Part shown: piece after piece, positions 1 through 9,700 of the stretch
How the letters are laid out: every line of letters starts with the position of its first letter
Position numbering within the stretch: the first letter of the stretch is position 1
Source: Methylophaga sp.
GTDB lineage: Bacteria > Pseudomonadota > Gammaproteobacteria > Nitrosococcales > Methylophagaceae
DNA: 60,839 nucleotides
Assembly: GCA_011053005.1 (NCBI GenBank)
Contig: DRHW01000009.1
Coordinates: forward strand, 1 to 60,839
Reading direction: 5' to 3'
Translations under genes and position numbers: made by a program
Notes under the pieces: model-generated
Databases searched by the model: none
Told to the model about the DNA's origin: nothing
The model's input: only the letters and a program-made list of their open reading frames with translations

Positions 1-140
1 GTCAGCAGAATCAGCAGAATAGATAAATTTACTAAGCATTCCTAATTAATGGCTTAAGACCTATACCTTATGGTTAGTTAACATGCTGGTAATTATTCGA
101 CTATGGGGTGTAAGTTAAATATTACATCATCGTTAAAATA

Positions 141-219
141 GCATCATATCTAATGATGCATAAATATTTGACATTAATGAGTTGCTGGAGCAATATAACT
201 GCATCAAAGTTAATGAGGC
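141..219 (+). promoter_or_regulatory. Promoter/operator region of the hsd operon
   Basis: A perfect -35 hexamer TTGACA lies at 168-173, with an AT-rich but poor -10 (around 191-196). Two 19-base elements that match at 15 positions lie exactly 60 bases apart, at 141-159 and 201-219. The first is a perfect inverted repeat (GCATCAT, 5-base centre, ATGATGC). The second is an imperfect version that overlaps the ribosome binding site of the first gene. A further TAATGA half-site lies at 174-179. This layout suggests binding of a dimeric regulator around the promoter, which is inference; no regulator gene is visible next to it inside the window. Confidence 0.4.
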
Positions 220-225
220 AATATT

Positions 226-807
226 TTGATCTTATCAGATATAGCAAGGATATCAGTGGGGCACTCATTTCGAGGCAAGCTTCCTGAGCGTAAAGGTTCG
301 ACTACTTATGCCGTACAGTTAAAAGATGTCTCGCAAGCAGGCGTGAACTGGCAGAGTTGTATCGAAACTGAAATTACGGGTAAAGCGGCACCTAAATTTC
401 TTGAACCTAATGATATTTTATTTATTGCTCGAGGTAATAATAATTTTGCAGTTCTTGTGGATGAAGTCGCTACACAACAAAAAACCGTTGCATCTCCTCA
501 CTTTTATCTTATTAAGGTAGATACAAAGAAAGTTGAACCCGAGTTTCTCACATGGATACTCAATCAACAGCATAGTCAGCGTTATTTTCAGCGTGAATCT
601 GAAGGCTCTCTAGCTAAAAGTATTCGTCGCAACGTACTAGAAAAGACAGTTATCGTGCTACCTAGCATAGAAAAACAACAACAAATTGTTCGACTCGTTA
701 CAACGATTAGTAAAGAACAAGATACACTCCAAAAACTTATAGATAATGGTAATCAAGCAATGACAGCCATTGCCAACCAATTATTTAATGAATACTCGAA
801 AGGATAA
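226..807 (+). CDS. Half-length HsdS-like specificity protein
   Basis: This 193-residue protein looks like a single target-recognition domain of a type I restriction specificity subunit, followed by the usual C-terminal coiled-coil-like helix (EKQQQIVRLV and onward). A full HsdS has two such units in about 400 residues, so this is half size. The start is TTG at 226, preceded by a GAGG-type ribosome binding site at 215-218; no ATG fits. It ends 3 bases before hsdM and so is cotranscribed with it. It could be a genuine half-subunit that dimerises, as known for some type I systems, or a remnant of a split hsdS. The intact frame and good spacing favour a working gene. Confidence 0.75.
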   Translation: MILSDIARISVGHSFRGKLPERKGSTTYAVQLKDVSQAGVNWQSCIETEITGKAAPKFLEPNDILFIARGNNNFAVLVDEVATQQKTVASPHFYLIKVDTKKVEPEFLTWILNQQHSQRYFQRESEGSLAKSIRRNVLEKTVIVLPSIEKQQQIVRLVTTISKEQDTLQKLIDNGNQAMTAIANQLFNEYSKG

Positions 808-810
808 ACC

Positions 811-2334
811 GTGAACGAAATTGTTAATCAGGACAACATCAACAAAACACTTTGGTCAGCATGTGACACCTTTAGAGGCACTATTAGTGCTGATACGTAT
901 AAAGATTTCATTCTTACTATGCTATTCCTCAAGTACATCTCTGATGTATGGCAAGACCATTATGAGGGTTATCAAGCAGAATATGGTGATGAACCTGAGT
1001 TGATTACTGAGATGATGAAAAACGAGCGTTTTGTTTTGCCACCATCTGCAAGCTTTTATACCTTGTATGAGCATCGCCATGAACCCGGAAATGGTGAACG
1101 TATCGACCAAGCCTTACATGCCATTGAAGAAGCTAATGGCACTAAACTACGTGATTCAAGCAAAAGCGTATTCCAAGATATTTCATTCAACACCGATAAA
1201 CTAGGTGAAGAAAAACAAAAAAATACCATTCTTCGACATCTTCTAGAAGACTTTGCTAAAGAAGAAATGAACCTACGTCCATCACGAGTCGGCTCATTAG
1301 ATGTAATAGGTAATGGCTATGAATATTTAATTAAAAACTTCGCAGCCAGTGGTGGTCAAAAAGCCGGTGAGTTTTATACACCACCAGAAGTATCAGATCT
1401 TATTGCTGAACTGCTTGAGCCCAAAGCCGGCGATACTATTTGTGATCCAGCCTGTGGTTCTGCATCGTTACTGATGAAGTGTGGTCGAAATATTCGTAAC
1501 AGCACTGGCCAAAAAAACTACGCCCTTTATGGACAAGAAGCGATTGGTTCAACATGGTCACTCGCAAAAATGAACATGTTCCTACATGGTGAGGATAACC
1601 ATAAGATTGAATGGGGCGACACCATACGCAACCCTAAGTTATTAGATGAAAATGGTAATTTAATGTTATTCGACATTGTGACTGCTAACCCGCCATTTAG
1701 TTTAGATAAATGGGGTCATGATGAGGCTGACAATGATAAATTCGGTCGTTTTCGTCGCGGTGTACCGCCAAAGACTAAAGGTGACTATGCATTTATCTTA
1801 CACATGATTGAAACGCTCAACCCCAAAACAGGTCGTATGGGTGTTGTGGTGCCGCATGGTGTGTTATTCCGTGGGTCTAGCGAAGGTAAAATCCGTACCA
1901 AACTGATCGAGGAAAACTTACTCGATACCGTAATCGGTCTGCCTGAAAAACTATTTTATGGCACAGGTATTCCAGCAGCGATATTGCTTTTCAAAAAAGA
2001 AAAGTCAGATGAAAAAGTATTATTCATTGATGCAAGTCGTGAATTTAAAGCGGGTAAAAACCAAAACCTACTAACACAAGACAATATCAATAAAATTGTT
2101 GAAACCTATAAAAACAGAACAGCAATTGATAAATACAGTTACCTAGCAAGCCTCGATGAAATTAAAGACAATGATTACAACCTTAATATTCCCCGTTATG
2201 TTGATACCTTTGAAGAAGAGGAAGAAATCGATTTAATGGCAGTGCGAGCAGAGCGTGAACAGCTGAAAACTCAACTTGAACAGTTAGAAGCTGAAATGGC
2301 TCAGTATTTGGAGGAGTTAGGTTATGGTGCCTAG
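811..2334 (+). CDS. hsdM: Type I R-M methyltransferase subunit HsdM
   Basis: This 507-residue N6-adenine DNA methyltransferase is the modification subunit of a type I system. Visible features in order are the N-terminal helical domain typical of HsdM, the GEFYTPPEV segment near residue 186, the SAM-binding motif DPACGSA near residue 213, and the catalytic NPPF motif near residue 293. The C-terminus is a glutamate-rich coiled coil that should contact HsdS. The start is GTG at 811 behind an AAAGGA ribosome binding site. The 3' end overlaps the next hsdS by 11 bases, which indicates translational coupling. Length and motifs are normal for the family. Confidence 0.95.
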   Translation: MNEIVNQDNINKTLWSACDTFRGTISADTYKDFILTMLFLKYISDVWQDHYEGYQAEYGDEPELITEMMKNERFVLPPSASFYTLYEHRHEPGNGERIDQALHAIEEANGTKLRDSSKSVFQDISFNTDKLGEEKQKNTILRHLLEDFAKEEMNLRPSRVGSLDVIGNGYEYLIKNFAASGGQKAGEFYTPPEVSDLIAELLEPKAGDTICDPACGSASLLMKCGRNIRNSTGQKNYALYGQEAIGSTWSLAKMNMFLHGEDNHKIEWGDTIRNPKLLDENGNLMLFDIVTANPPFSLDKWGHDEADNDKFGRFRRGVPPKTKGDYAFILHMIETLNPKTGRMGVVVPHGVLFRGSSEGKIRTKLIEENLLDTVIGLPEKLFYGTGIPAAILLFKKEKSDEKVLFIDASREFKAGKNQNLLTQDNINKIVETYKNRTAIDKYSYLASLDEIKDNDYNLNIPRYVDTFEEEEEIDLMAVRAEREQLKTQLEQLEAEMAQYLEELGYGA

Positions 2335-3529
2335 TGGATGGAAAATCACCTCATTAGGAAATATATGCGACGGTCAGCTACAAACCGGTCCATTCGGTAG
2401 TCAGCTTCATGCACATGAATACACTGATTCAGGCACTGCCGTCATAATGCCTAAAGACCTTATAAACAATCGTGCTGATATAAACTCAGCCGCTAAAATC
2501 CCTGCTGAAAGAGCACAAACATTATCCAAACATACACTAAAAGATGGTGACTTACTTTTTAGTCGCAGAGGTGATGTCGCACGATTCGCTCTGATTGATG
2601 ATAAATCGAAAGGTTCATTATGTGGGACAGGTTGTCTTAAAGCTACACCATCTGAAAAACATTCTTCGAAATTCTTAGCTTATTTTTTACAAAAAGACGC
2701 TGTAAGAAAATGGCTTGAACAGAATGCTGTCGGTCAAACTATGCCGAATATGAACACTTCAATTCTTATGGAACTACCTCTCATGGTTGCTTCATCATAC
2801 GTGGAAGAAGAAAAAATCGCCCAAATCCTATCCACATGGGATAAAGCCATCACCACCACCGAACAACTTCTCGCCAACAGCCAGCATCAGAAAAAAGCCC
2901 TGATGCAGCAACTGCTCACCGGCAAAAAACGCTTTGCAGGATTTAATGAGAAATGGGAATCGACACACCTTCATAATATTGCAACCATAATAATGGGCTC
3001 ATCGCCAAAATCAACTGCATATAATGATGACAACAATGGCCTCCCATTACTTCAAGGTAATGCTGATATCAGCAATAGAAAGTCAGCTCCCAGGTCATTT
3101 ACATCTGAAATAACTAAAGAATGTCAAATAGGTGATATTTTACTGAGTGTACGAGCTCCTGTTGGTAATATTGCTAGTTCGCTACATAATGCCTGTATTG
3201 GAAGAGGCGTAGCTGCAATAAGGGCTAATGAATGGTCAGTACAGCCTTATATTTATCAATGGTTGTTATGGTTTGAATCTCGTTGGAAAAGCCTATCACA
3301 AGGAAGCACATTCGAATCAGTAAATAGTTCAGATATAAAATCTTTACGCCTGAGTATTCCCTGTATAAAAGAGCAACAAAAAATTGCATCCGTCCTAAGC
3401 AGTGCCGATCAAGAAATAGAAATTCTGCAACAAAAGTTGGATTACCTAAAACAAGAGAAAAAAGCCTTGATGCAGCAGTTGTTGACAGGTAAGCGTAGAG
3501 TCCAAATTAACGATAAGGAGGTCGCATGA
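2324..3529 (+). CDS. hsdS: Type I R-M specificity subunit HsdS
   Basis: This 401-residue protein has two target-recognition domains, each followed by a conserved helix. The helices share the segment KKALMQQLLTGK (coded near 2893-2930 and 3461-3492), the internal repeat that gives HsdS its pseudo-symmetry. It determines which bipartite DNA site HsdM methylates and HsdR cuts. The start ATG lies inside the end of hsdM, and the stop overlaps the next gene by an ATGA, so the three genes form one transcript. Target-recognition domains vary too much to predict the recognised sequence. Confidence 0.93.
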   Translation: MVPSGWKITSLGNICDGQLQTGPFGSQLHAHEYTDSGTAVIMPKDLINNRADINSAAKIPAERAQTLSKHTLKDGDLLFSRRGDVARFALIDDKSKGSLCGTGCLKATPSEKHSSKFLAYFLQKDAVRKWLEQNAVGQTMPNMNTSILMELPLMVASSYVEEEKIAQILSTWDKAITTTEQLLANSQHQKKALMQQLLTGKKRFAGFNEKWESTHLHNIATIIMGSSPKSTAYNDDNNGLPLLQGNADISNRKSAPRSFTSEITKECQIGDILLSVRAPVGNIASSLHNACIGRGVAAIRANEWSVQPYIYQWLLWFESRWKSLSQGSTFESVNSSDIKSLRLSIPCIKEQQKIASVLSSADQEIEILQQKLDYLKQEKKALMQQLLTGKRRVQINDKEVA

Positions 3530-4758
3530 TGGATAGAACCATAACGTTGACAGTTAAAGATAATGTTGGAACAGAGTTCAAGTTAGAAACATTAAAGCAG
3601 CTAGAGCAGTTTGCTGTGAATGAACATGCTTTCTGGCAATCAAAAACAGAAAGTTTATCTGGTTACACAGGTAATGTAGGCCACTACCTCAATGCTGCAA
3701 ATTATTTTCAACAAATAATTACTCATATCACGAATTTTAAAAGTAGCTTAAAAACATGGGATGACGCCACATTACAAGGCCAAATAGATCAACATATTAG
3801 CAATAATGTGATTAGAAATTTAACACCCCACTGGCTTTGGTCTGGGCATCCATTTGTTGATGAGTGGTTAAATGTCGCAGACAAATACGGTAATAATGCG
3901 GCAAACGCTTTCATTGAGGCATTTATTAGTAACCGGCAATTCAGTAACCTAAATAATATAGAGTATCTGAAAGGTGCTGTACTAGCTTATGAGTTTGAGC
4001 TTCAAGATGAATCAACTTTAACTAAGCGTAGAAATAGTGAGCGAGCGTCTATTTCGAAAGTACGAAGTGACCTGATTGATGCCAAAGATACTTTGTTTAA
4101 CGATGTTCATGAGTTTCAAACTGATTTTCATGAGTGGGATGAAAACACACGAGCCCAAGCACAACGGTTATATGAGGCACACGCAAAGTTAGGTGAGCGT
4201 CGAGCAAACAGACATACCAGAAGTTTTGACCATCAAATGGATGAGTGGCATCAAAATATTGAAAACCTAGAACATACTTATAAAGAAAAACTTCGTCTTG
4301 AGAAACCAGCTGAATATTGGCGAACTAAAGCCCGTAGCTATTTTAAACAAGGTGCTTTTTGGTCATCTTTACTTGGCCTGGCGTTAGGTGGCGGTATTTA
4401 TGGGTTTGGACAATTTTTCTCTCAATGGTTGCAAGCACAACAATTACAGGTCGAATTGGACTCACTTCAAGGCATTGTATTGTTCGTGACAACATTGTCT
4501 ATATATGCTTTTACAATTAAAACAGTATCTCGATTAGCATTTAGTTCTTTTCACCTTCAACGGGATGCTGAGGAGCGTGAGCAACTGACTCATGTATATC
4601 TTGCATTAACGCATGAAAAGGATGAGTTAGATACTGAGGCTAGAAATATCGTACTTCAAGCGCTATTTAGTCGAGCAGACACTGGGTTATTAAGTGGGGA
4701 TTCAGGTCCTACTATGCCTGGATTGCACGAAATTGTTAGAGCAACAACTTCAAGATAA
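3526..4758 (+). CDS. DUF6161-like membrane protein in the R-M operon
   Basis: This 410-residue protein begins at ATG 3526, overlapping hsdS by 4 bases. The first 260 residues are mostly helical and charged, with a long coiled-coil-like stretch at about 165-255. Two probable membrane segments follow near residues 277-300 and 315-335. The C-terminus contains a conserved-looking block (LQRDAEEREQL, then ALFSRADTGLL and a PTMPG ending) that I associate with the DUF6161 family. Its function is unknown. Its position between hsdS and hsdR suggests it serves the restriction system or a defence module nested in it. Confidence 0.7.
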   Translation: MMDRTITLTVKDNVGTEFKLETLKQLEQFAVNEHAFWQSKTESLSGYTGNVGHYLNAANYFQQIITHITNFKSSLKTWDDATLQGQIDQHISNNVIRNLTPHWLWSGHPFVDEWLNVADKYGNNAANAFIEAFISNRQFSNLNNIEYLKGAVLAYEFELQDESTLTKRRNSERASISKVRSDLIDAKDTLFNDVHEFQTDFHEWDENTRAQAQRLYEAHAKLGERRANRHTRSFDHQMDEWHQNIENLEHTYKEKLRLEKPAEYWRTKARSYFKQGAFWSSLLGLALGGGIYGFGQFFSQWLQAQQLQVELDSLQGIVLFVTTLSIYAFTIKTVSRLAFSSFHLQRDAEEREQLTHVYLALTHEKDELDTEARNIVLQALFSRADTGLLSGDSGPTMPGLHEIVRATTSR

Positions 4759-4776
4759 ATTGTTAAGGAGATTAGC

Positions 4777-5013
4777 ATGACTAAACGTGACACACATAGG
4801 GTAATGCCACATAAAGATGGTGGTTGGCAGGTAAAACGGGATGGAGCTCTAAAAGCAAGTCATCATACGTCTACTAAAAAAGAGGCTGAACTGTTGGCAA
4901 GACCAATAAGCCGTAATCAGGAAACTGAACTTCAAATACATGGCAAAGATATGAAAATACAGCGTTCTGATAGTCATGGTAATGATCCTTTTCCGCCTAA
5001 AGATAAAAAATAA
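4777..5013 (+). CDS. DUF2188-like small protein
   Basis: This is a 78-residue protein with an AAGGAG ribosome binding site just upstream of ATG 4777. The order of a GGWQVKRDGA-like segment, a helix rich in Lys and Ala, an I-H-G-x-D-x-K-I-Q core and a final DPFPP is the pattern of the small DUF2188 family. That family is widespread and functionally uncharacterised, often found near mobile or restriction genes. It lies 18 bases after the DUF6161-like gene and is probably in the same transcript. Confidence 0.75.
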   Translation: MTKRDTHRVMPHKDGGWQVKRDGALKASHHTSTKKEAELLARPISRNQETELQIHGKDMKIQRSDSHGNDPFPPKDKK

Positions 5014-5027
5014 AATTTGTTAGATTA

Positions 5028-5756
5028 ATGAAATTTCAAACACTATTTTCTGCCAGCAATGCCTTATCTAAATGGTTAAAGCTCGATTTTCCGCGATTAC
5101 CAGTGGGTGAAGGCCAGCGTGTAGGTGTTGTGCCATTGCTAACAAATAGCGAGATGATTTCATGGCAATGTCATGTAATGTTTACTGATAGTTGGCGTGA
5201 GCGGGCAACGGTAATTGCGGTTGAGGCTCATAGTCGATTTACTCTGCTAATACCGTTTGATGTTGTGCCCAGTCAGGACAAACTTGAGCAAGTGATTTGT
5301 GAGCAATGGGCAAACGAGCTAGTAGGCTTGGCGATTAAACATGGTGAACTTGATCGAGATGCTATACCGCGAGTTTTTACTCAGTTTTATGAACGGGTAA
5401 AAGAGGTTACCTGGGTAAGAAATATGGATATGAGTGTTCAAGGCCATGTCAGTGATGCTGAGCAGTGGGTTAGAGATACATTAGCAGGCAGAGGGTTGGA
5501 TGCACTAGATGATGAGTTGGCACAAGATATTGCTTGGCATATTAATTCACTCCAGAAGCGGGCTAAAGATAAACTGGGCAATAAACGCACTTTATACCCC
5601 GTTCCATTATTTGTTGAGGATGGTTTATTCCACTTTGCATCCCCGCTAAGTCGTCATCATGATTTCAATAATCCTTACGAAATTCAAACTGGAAAAACGG
5701 ATAATGTGATTTCATTTATGGGGTATTTGGCGGAGAAAAATAATAATGAAAAGTAG
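5028..5756 (+). CDS. Hypothetical protein, 242 aa, in the R-M operon
   Basis: The N-terminal half alternates beta-like and helical segments (for example WQCHVMF and FTLLIPFD). The C-terminal half is helical and ends in an Asn/Lys-rich tail. I do not recognise it with confidence; its start loosely resembles DUF6933-type proteins. The ribosome binding site before ATG 5028 is weak. It lies 14 bases downstream of the DUF2188-like gene, so it is likely the last gene of the first transcription unit before the gap at 5757-6044. Confidence 0.6.
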   Translation: MKFQTLFSASNALSKWLKLDFPRLPVGEGQRVGVVPLLTNSEMISWQCHVMFTDSWRERATVIAVEAHSRFTLLIPFDVVPSQDKLEQVICEQWANELVGLAIKHGELDRDAIPRVFTQFYERVKEVTWVRNMDMSVQGHVSDAEQWVRDTLAGRGLDALDDELAQDIAWHINSLQKRAKDKLGNKRTLYPVPLFVEDGLFHFASPLSRHHDFNNPYEIQTGKTDNVISFMGYLAEKNNNEK

Positions 5757-5910
5757 CATCGCTAAATTTGACAGTCTTTTTGTCAAAGCTCAGAATAGTC
5801 ATAACACAATCGTCACGCTTAGTACCCTTATGGGCAACGCGCAACCTTGGTGGCTTTTTAATTTTCTTAGTCTGTTAATCTTCCTTTTAATAGTAAAACG
5901 ATTAAATAGT

Positions 5911-5940
5911 TTTACATTATCACCAAAATGTAATTATAAT
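5911..5940 (+). promoter_or_regulatory. Probable sigma-70 promoter for the NYN-nuclease gene
   Basis: TTTACA (5911-5916) and a perfect TATAAT (5935-5940) are separated by 18 bases. Transcription from it would begin near 5947 and pass through the structured segment and terminator-like hairpin at 5954-6020 before reaching ATG 6045. Confidence 0.55.
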
Positions 5941-5946
5941 TACTAC

Positions 5947-6020
5947 ACAACTCTCCCCTTGCAGGGTTATTTAGTTAACTGCTGTTTGGGGCGAAAAGAC
6001 CGCCTAAATGGCGGTTTTTT
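5947..6020 (+). ncRNA. Structured leader or small RNA ending in an intrinsic terminator
   Basis: Downstream of a strong promoter lies a compact structured stretch. A CCCC...GGGG closing pair encloses a GCAG...CTGC stem with a small loop. It is followed by a perfect terminator hairpin (ACCGCC at 5999-6004, 5-base loop, GGCGGT at 6010-6015) and six T. The next gene starts 24 bases after the T run. This could be an attenuator controlling the NYN gene or an independent RNA of about 75 nt. The terminator is directly visible; the RNA is inference. Confidence 0.4.
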
Positions 6021-6044
6021 CATTTCTGGCATAGGGAAAGCCGT

Positions 6045-6731
6045 ATGAAAACAATCTGTTATGTCGATGGCTATAACCTGTTTTATGGTTGTTTGAAACA
6101 TAGCGATGATAAATGGCTTGATCTCTATAAGCTATTATTTGAACACATCATTCATCAACAAAATCCTGAAAGTGAACTTGCTGAAATTAAGTTCTTTACT
6201 GCAGATATTAAAGCCAAAGTTGCCTCTCACGGCGATGCTGCCCAGCAGGCACAGCAAGCTTATCATCGAGCTCTAAAACAGTTATATCCCACAAAAATTT
6301 CCATTATCAATGGCTACTATAGCTTGGAAAAAGCAAGACTGTTGGCCTATAAGCAACCGCCTGATAAGTCTGATAGGGTTGAAGTTTGGAAGCTGGAAGA
6401 GAAACAAACAGATGTGAATATTGCGCTAGAGGCCTATCGTGATGCTATTAAAGGTAACGTGGAACAACTCGTATTTGTTTCAAATGATACTGATTTGGCA
6501 CCAGCCTTGAAAGCAATACGCGAAGACGTGCAAGATAAGGTGCAAATGGGCATCATTATTCCTATCCGAAAACCTCGTGAGGGTAAATCTCATCGTCCTG
6601 GTAACCAACAATTGAATAATTATGCTGATTGGGAACGAAATTATATTACTGATGAAGAACTGGCTAGTTCTCATCTACCTGACAAGATCCCAACTAATAA
6701 AAAGACAATTATCAAACCGGAGTATTGGTAA
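6045..6731 (+). CDS. NYN/PIN-like (LabA/DUF88-type) nuclease
   Basis: This 228-residue protein belongs to the NYN branch of PIN-like ribonucleases. The N-terminal YVDGYNL carries the first catalytic Asp (residue 8), the middle KQTDVNIAL carries the second, and VFVSNDTDLAPAL carries the paired DTD acids that bind metal. NYN proteins are generally RNA-processing or toxin-like nucleases. It overlaps hsdR at TAATG, so it is translated with it. It has its own promoter and leader, which suggests regulation separate from the upstream hsd genes. The specific target is unknown. Confidence 0.85.
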   Translation: MKTICYVDGYNLFYGCLKHSDDKWLDLYKLLFEHIIHQQNPESELAEIKFFTADIKAKVASHGDAAQQAQQAYHRALKQLYPTKISIINGYYSLEKARLLAYKQPPDKSDRVEVWKLEEKQTDVNIALEAYRDAIKGNVEQLVFVSNDTDLAPALKAIREDVQDKVQMGIIIPIRKPREGKSHRPGNQQLNNYADWERNYITDEELASSHLPDKIPTNKKTIIKPEYW

Positions 6732-9700
6732 TGACTCAATATATTCCTAAGTTTCAGGAAGAATACAGTGCCAAGCTGCCTGCATTAGCTTTACTGACCA
6801 ATCTAGGTTGGTCGTTTATATCTCCACAACAGGTACTCTCTGAACGTGGCGGTAGAAACAGTGAGGTGATTTTGGCTGATGTGTTACGGGCTGAGCTCTC
6901 AAAAAGACGTTTTACCTTCGCTGGTAAAGAATACCCATTGTCTACACATGCTATTGAAAATATTGTTGCTGAACTTTCTGGACCTGCTCTGAATGAGGGA
7001 CTGGGGATAGCCAATGAACGAATATACAACCATCTACTGTATGGCATTTCTGTCACTGAATTTGTTAATGGTAAAAAGGCAAACCCAACGATTTCGTTAA
7101 TTGATTGGCATGATGTTAGTAATAACAGTTTTGTATTTACTGAAGAATTTACCGTGTTACGTACTAATGGGATTGATACTCGACGCCCCGACATAGTGTG
7201 CTTTGTGAACGGCTTGCCCTTAGTTATTATTGAGGCGAAACGCCCCGATGGGCATAGTAATAAAGGTCCAACAATTGATGAGGGTATATCTCAGAGCTTA
7301 CGCAATCAACGTAATGACGAAATTCCTCAGCTATTTGCTTATAGTCAGCTTTTATTGTCGATAAATGGTACTGATGCACGTTATGGCACTCAAGGAACAC
7401 CCACAAAGTTTTGGGCTGCATGGCGGGAAGAAGATATTCCTGAAGTGAAAATGTTAGCCATTAAAAATAAACGACTGACTGAAAAACAAAAAAACCAATT
7501 GTTTGATTATCGTGCACCTGCAGATCGTACTTGGTATAACACACTGATTAATGGTGGTGATTTAGCACTAACGGGGCAAGATAAATTGCTTATTAGTCTC
7601 TTATCGCCTGAGCGCTTACTAGAAATGATTCGTTATTTCACGTTATTTGATAGTAAAGCGGGGAAAATTGTTGCACGTTATCAGCAGGCATTTGGTATTA
7701 AACGACTGATTGAACGTATCAATATTAAAAACAATAAAGGTGGCCGTGAAGGTGGGGTTATCTGGCATACCACAGGATCGGGTAAGTCGTTCACCATGGT
7801 CTTCCTTTCTAAAGCCTTAATTCTGCACGATACACTTAAACAATGCCGTATTGTGGTTGTAACTGATCGTGTTGACTTAGAAAGCCAGCTTAGTCGTACA
7901 TTTCAATCTGGTGGAGAGCTTGCCAGTAAAAAAGATAAAGCGGCAGCAATGGCGACTTCGGGCCGACGATTGGCAAGCCAAATTGGTCTGGGTCATGAGC
8001 GTATTATCTTTTCACTGATTCAAAAGTTTAATACCGCAACCAAAATACCTGAATGTCATAACGACAGTGCCGATATGATTGTATTGATTGATGAAGGACA
8101 TCGCAGTCAAGGTGGCGAAAATCACATTCGAATGCGTCAAATGTTACCCAATGCTGCTTTTGTGGCCTTTACCGGTACACCATTACTTAAAGACGATAAA
8201 ACAGAGAATAAGTTTGGCAAAATTGTTCATGCTTACACGATGCAACGTGCGGTTGAAGATGGTGCGGTTACCCCTTTACTGTATGAAGAACGTATACCTG
8301 ATCTTGATGTTAATGAACGTGCTATTGATAGTTGGTTTGAGCGAATTACAGAAGGCTTAACAGATGAGCAAAAAACGGATTTAAAACGCAAGTTTGCGAA
8401 GCGTGGTCAGGTATATCACTCAGACGATCGAATTCGATTGATTGCATACGATATTGCTTACCATTTTGATAAAAATATCGATGAAGGTCTTAAAGGGCAA
8501 TTAGCCTGTGACAGTAAAGCTTCAGCAATTAAATATAAAAAATACTTAGATGAAGTTGGCTTATTCGAAAGTGCTGTGGTGATGAGTTCGCCTGATACTC
8601 GAGAAGGCAACACTTCAGTTGATGAAGAGGATACGCCTGAAGTCACTAAATGGTGGAAAGAGCATGTTGGTACGCAAGACGAACAAGCCTATACCAAACA
8701 CCTAATTGAACGCTTTGAAAATGATAACAAACTCAAAGTACTTATTGTAGTCGATAAGCTGCTAACAGGATTTGATGAGCCTAGAAATGCGGTGTTATAT
8801 ATCGACAAACCACTGAAAGAACATAATCTGATCCAAGCCATCGCCAGGGTTAACCGACTACATCCACAAAAACAATTTGGTTTGCTTATTGATTATCGAG
8901 GCATTTTATCTGAACTCGATACAACTATAGCAAAGTATCAGGACTTAGCTGCACGTACTCAAGGTGGCTATGATGTCAATGATATCGCTGGTCTTTATCA
9001 TCAAATGAGTACTGAATATAGACGCCTTCCTCAGCTTTATAAAACACTGTGGGCTATATTTAGTAGTGTTAAAAATAAAAATGATATTGAACAGTTACGC
9101 CAAGTATTAGTACCTCGCACAGAAATGAGAGACGATGAGTTAGTCGATATTAATCAAAAAGTACGTGATGACTTTTATGATGCATTAACGGCATTTACAT
9201 CATGCTTAAAGGTAGCCCTGCAATCTGCTACATTCTATGAAGATAAAAGTTTTTCAGACGAAGATAGACGCCACTACAAAGAAACGGTTAAACAGTTTTC
9301 AAGTCTTCGCCAATTAGTTAAGCGTGATGCAGGTGAAACCATTGATTATGATGAGTATGCTGAGCAAGTTCGTAAATTAATGGATAAACATGTGGTCGGC
9401 GTTGAAGTACGAGATCCTGAAGGTGTATATGAAGTGGGTAAAATGGGCCAGCAAAAGCCTGAGACGTGGAGTGATGATAAAACTCGAAATGAAACCGATA
9501 TCATAAGAACGCGGGTGACTCGCACTATAGAACAGAAATTACGAGACGATCCTTATGCTCAAGAAGCTTTCTCCAAATTACTGTTACAGGCTATAGAAGA
9601 AGCAGAAGCGTTATTTGAACATCCAATGAAACAATTTATGCTGTTTCATGAATTTGAGCAACAGGTTGAAGAACGTCAATTAGAGGATATACCTAATAAA

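Noticed and set aside
5746-6048. Open frame of 100 codons before the NYN-nuclease gene
   Set aside because: It runs through a promoter and a clear intrinsic terminator, has no ribosome binding site and has non-protein-like composition; the region reads better as a leader.
7227-7421. Antisense frame inside hsdR, and similar shadow frames in jetC, lon, purF and others
   Set aside because: They lie wholly inside well-supported genes, lack ribosome binding sites and show no protein-family features.
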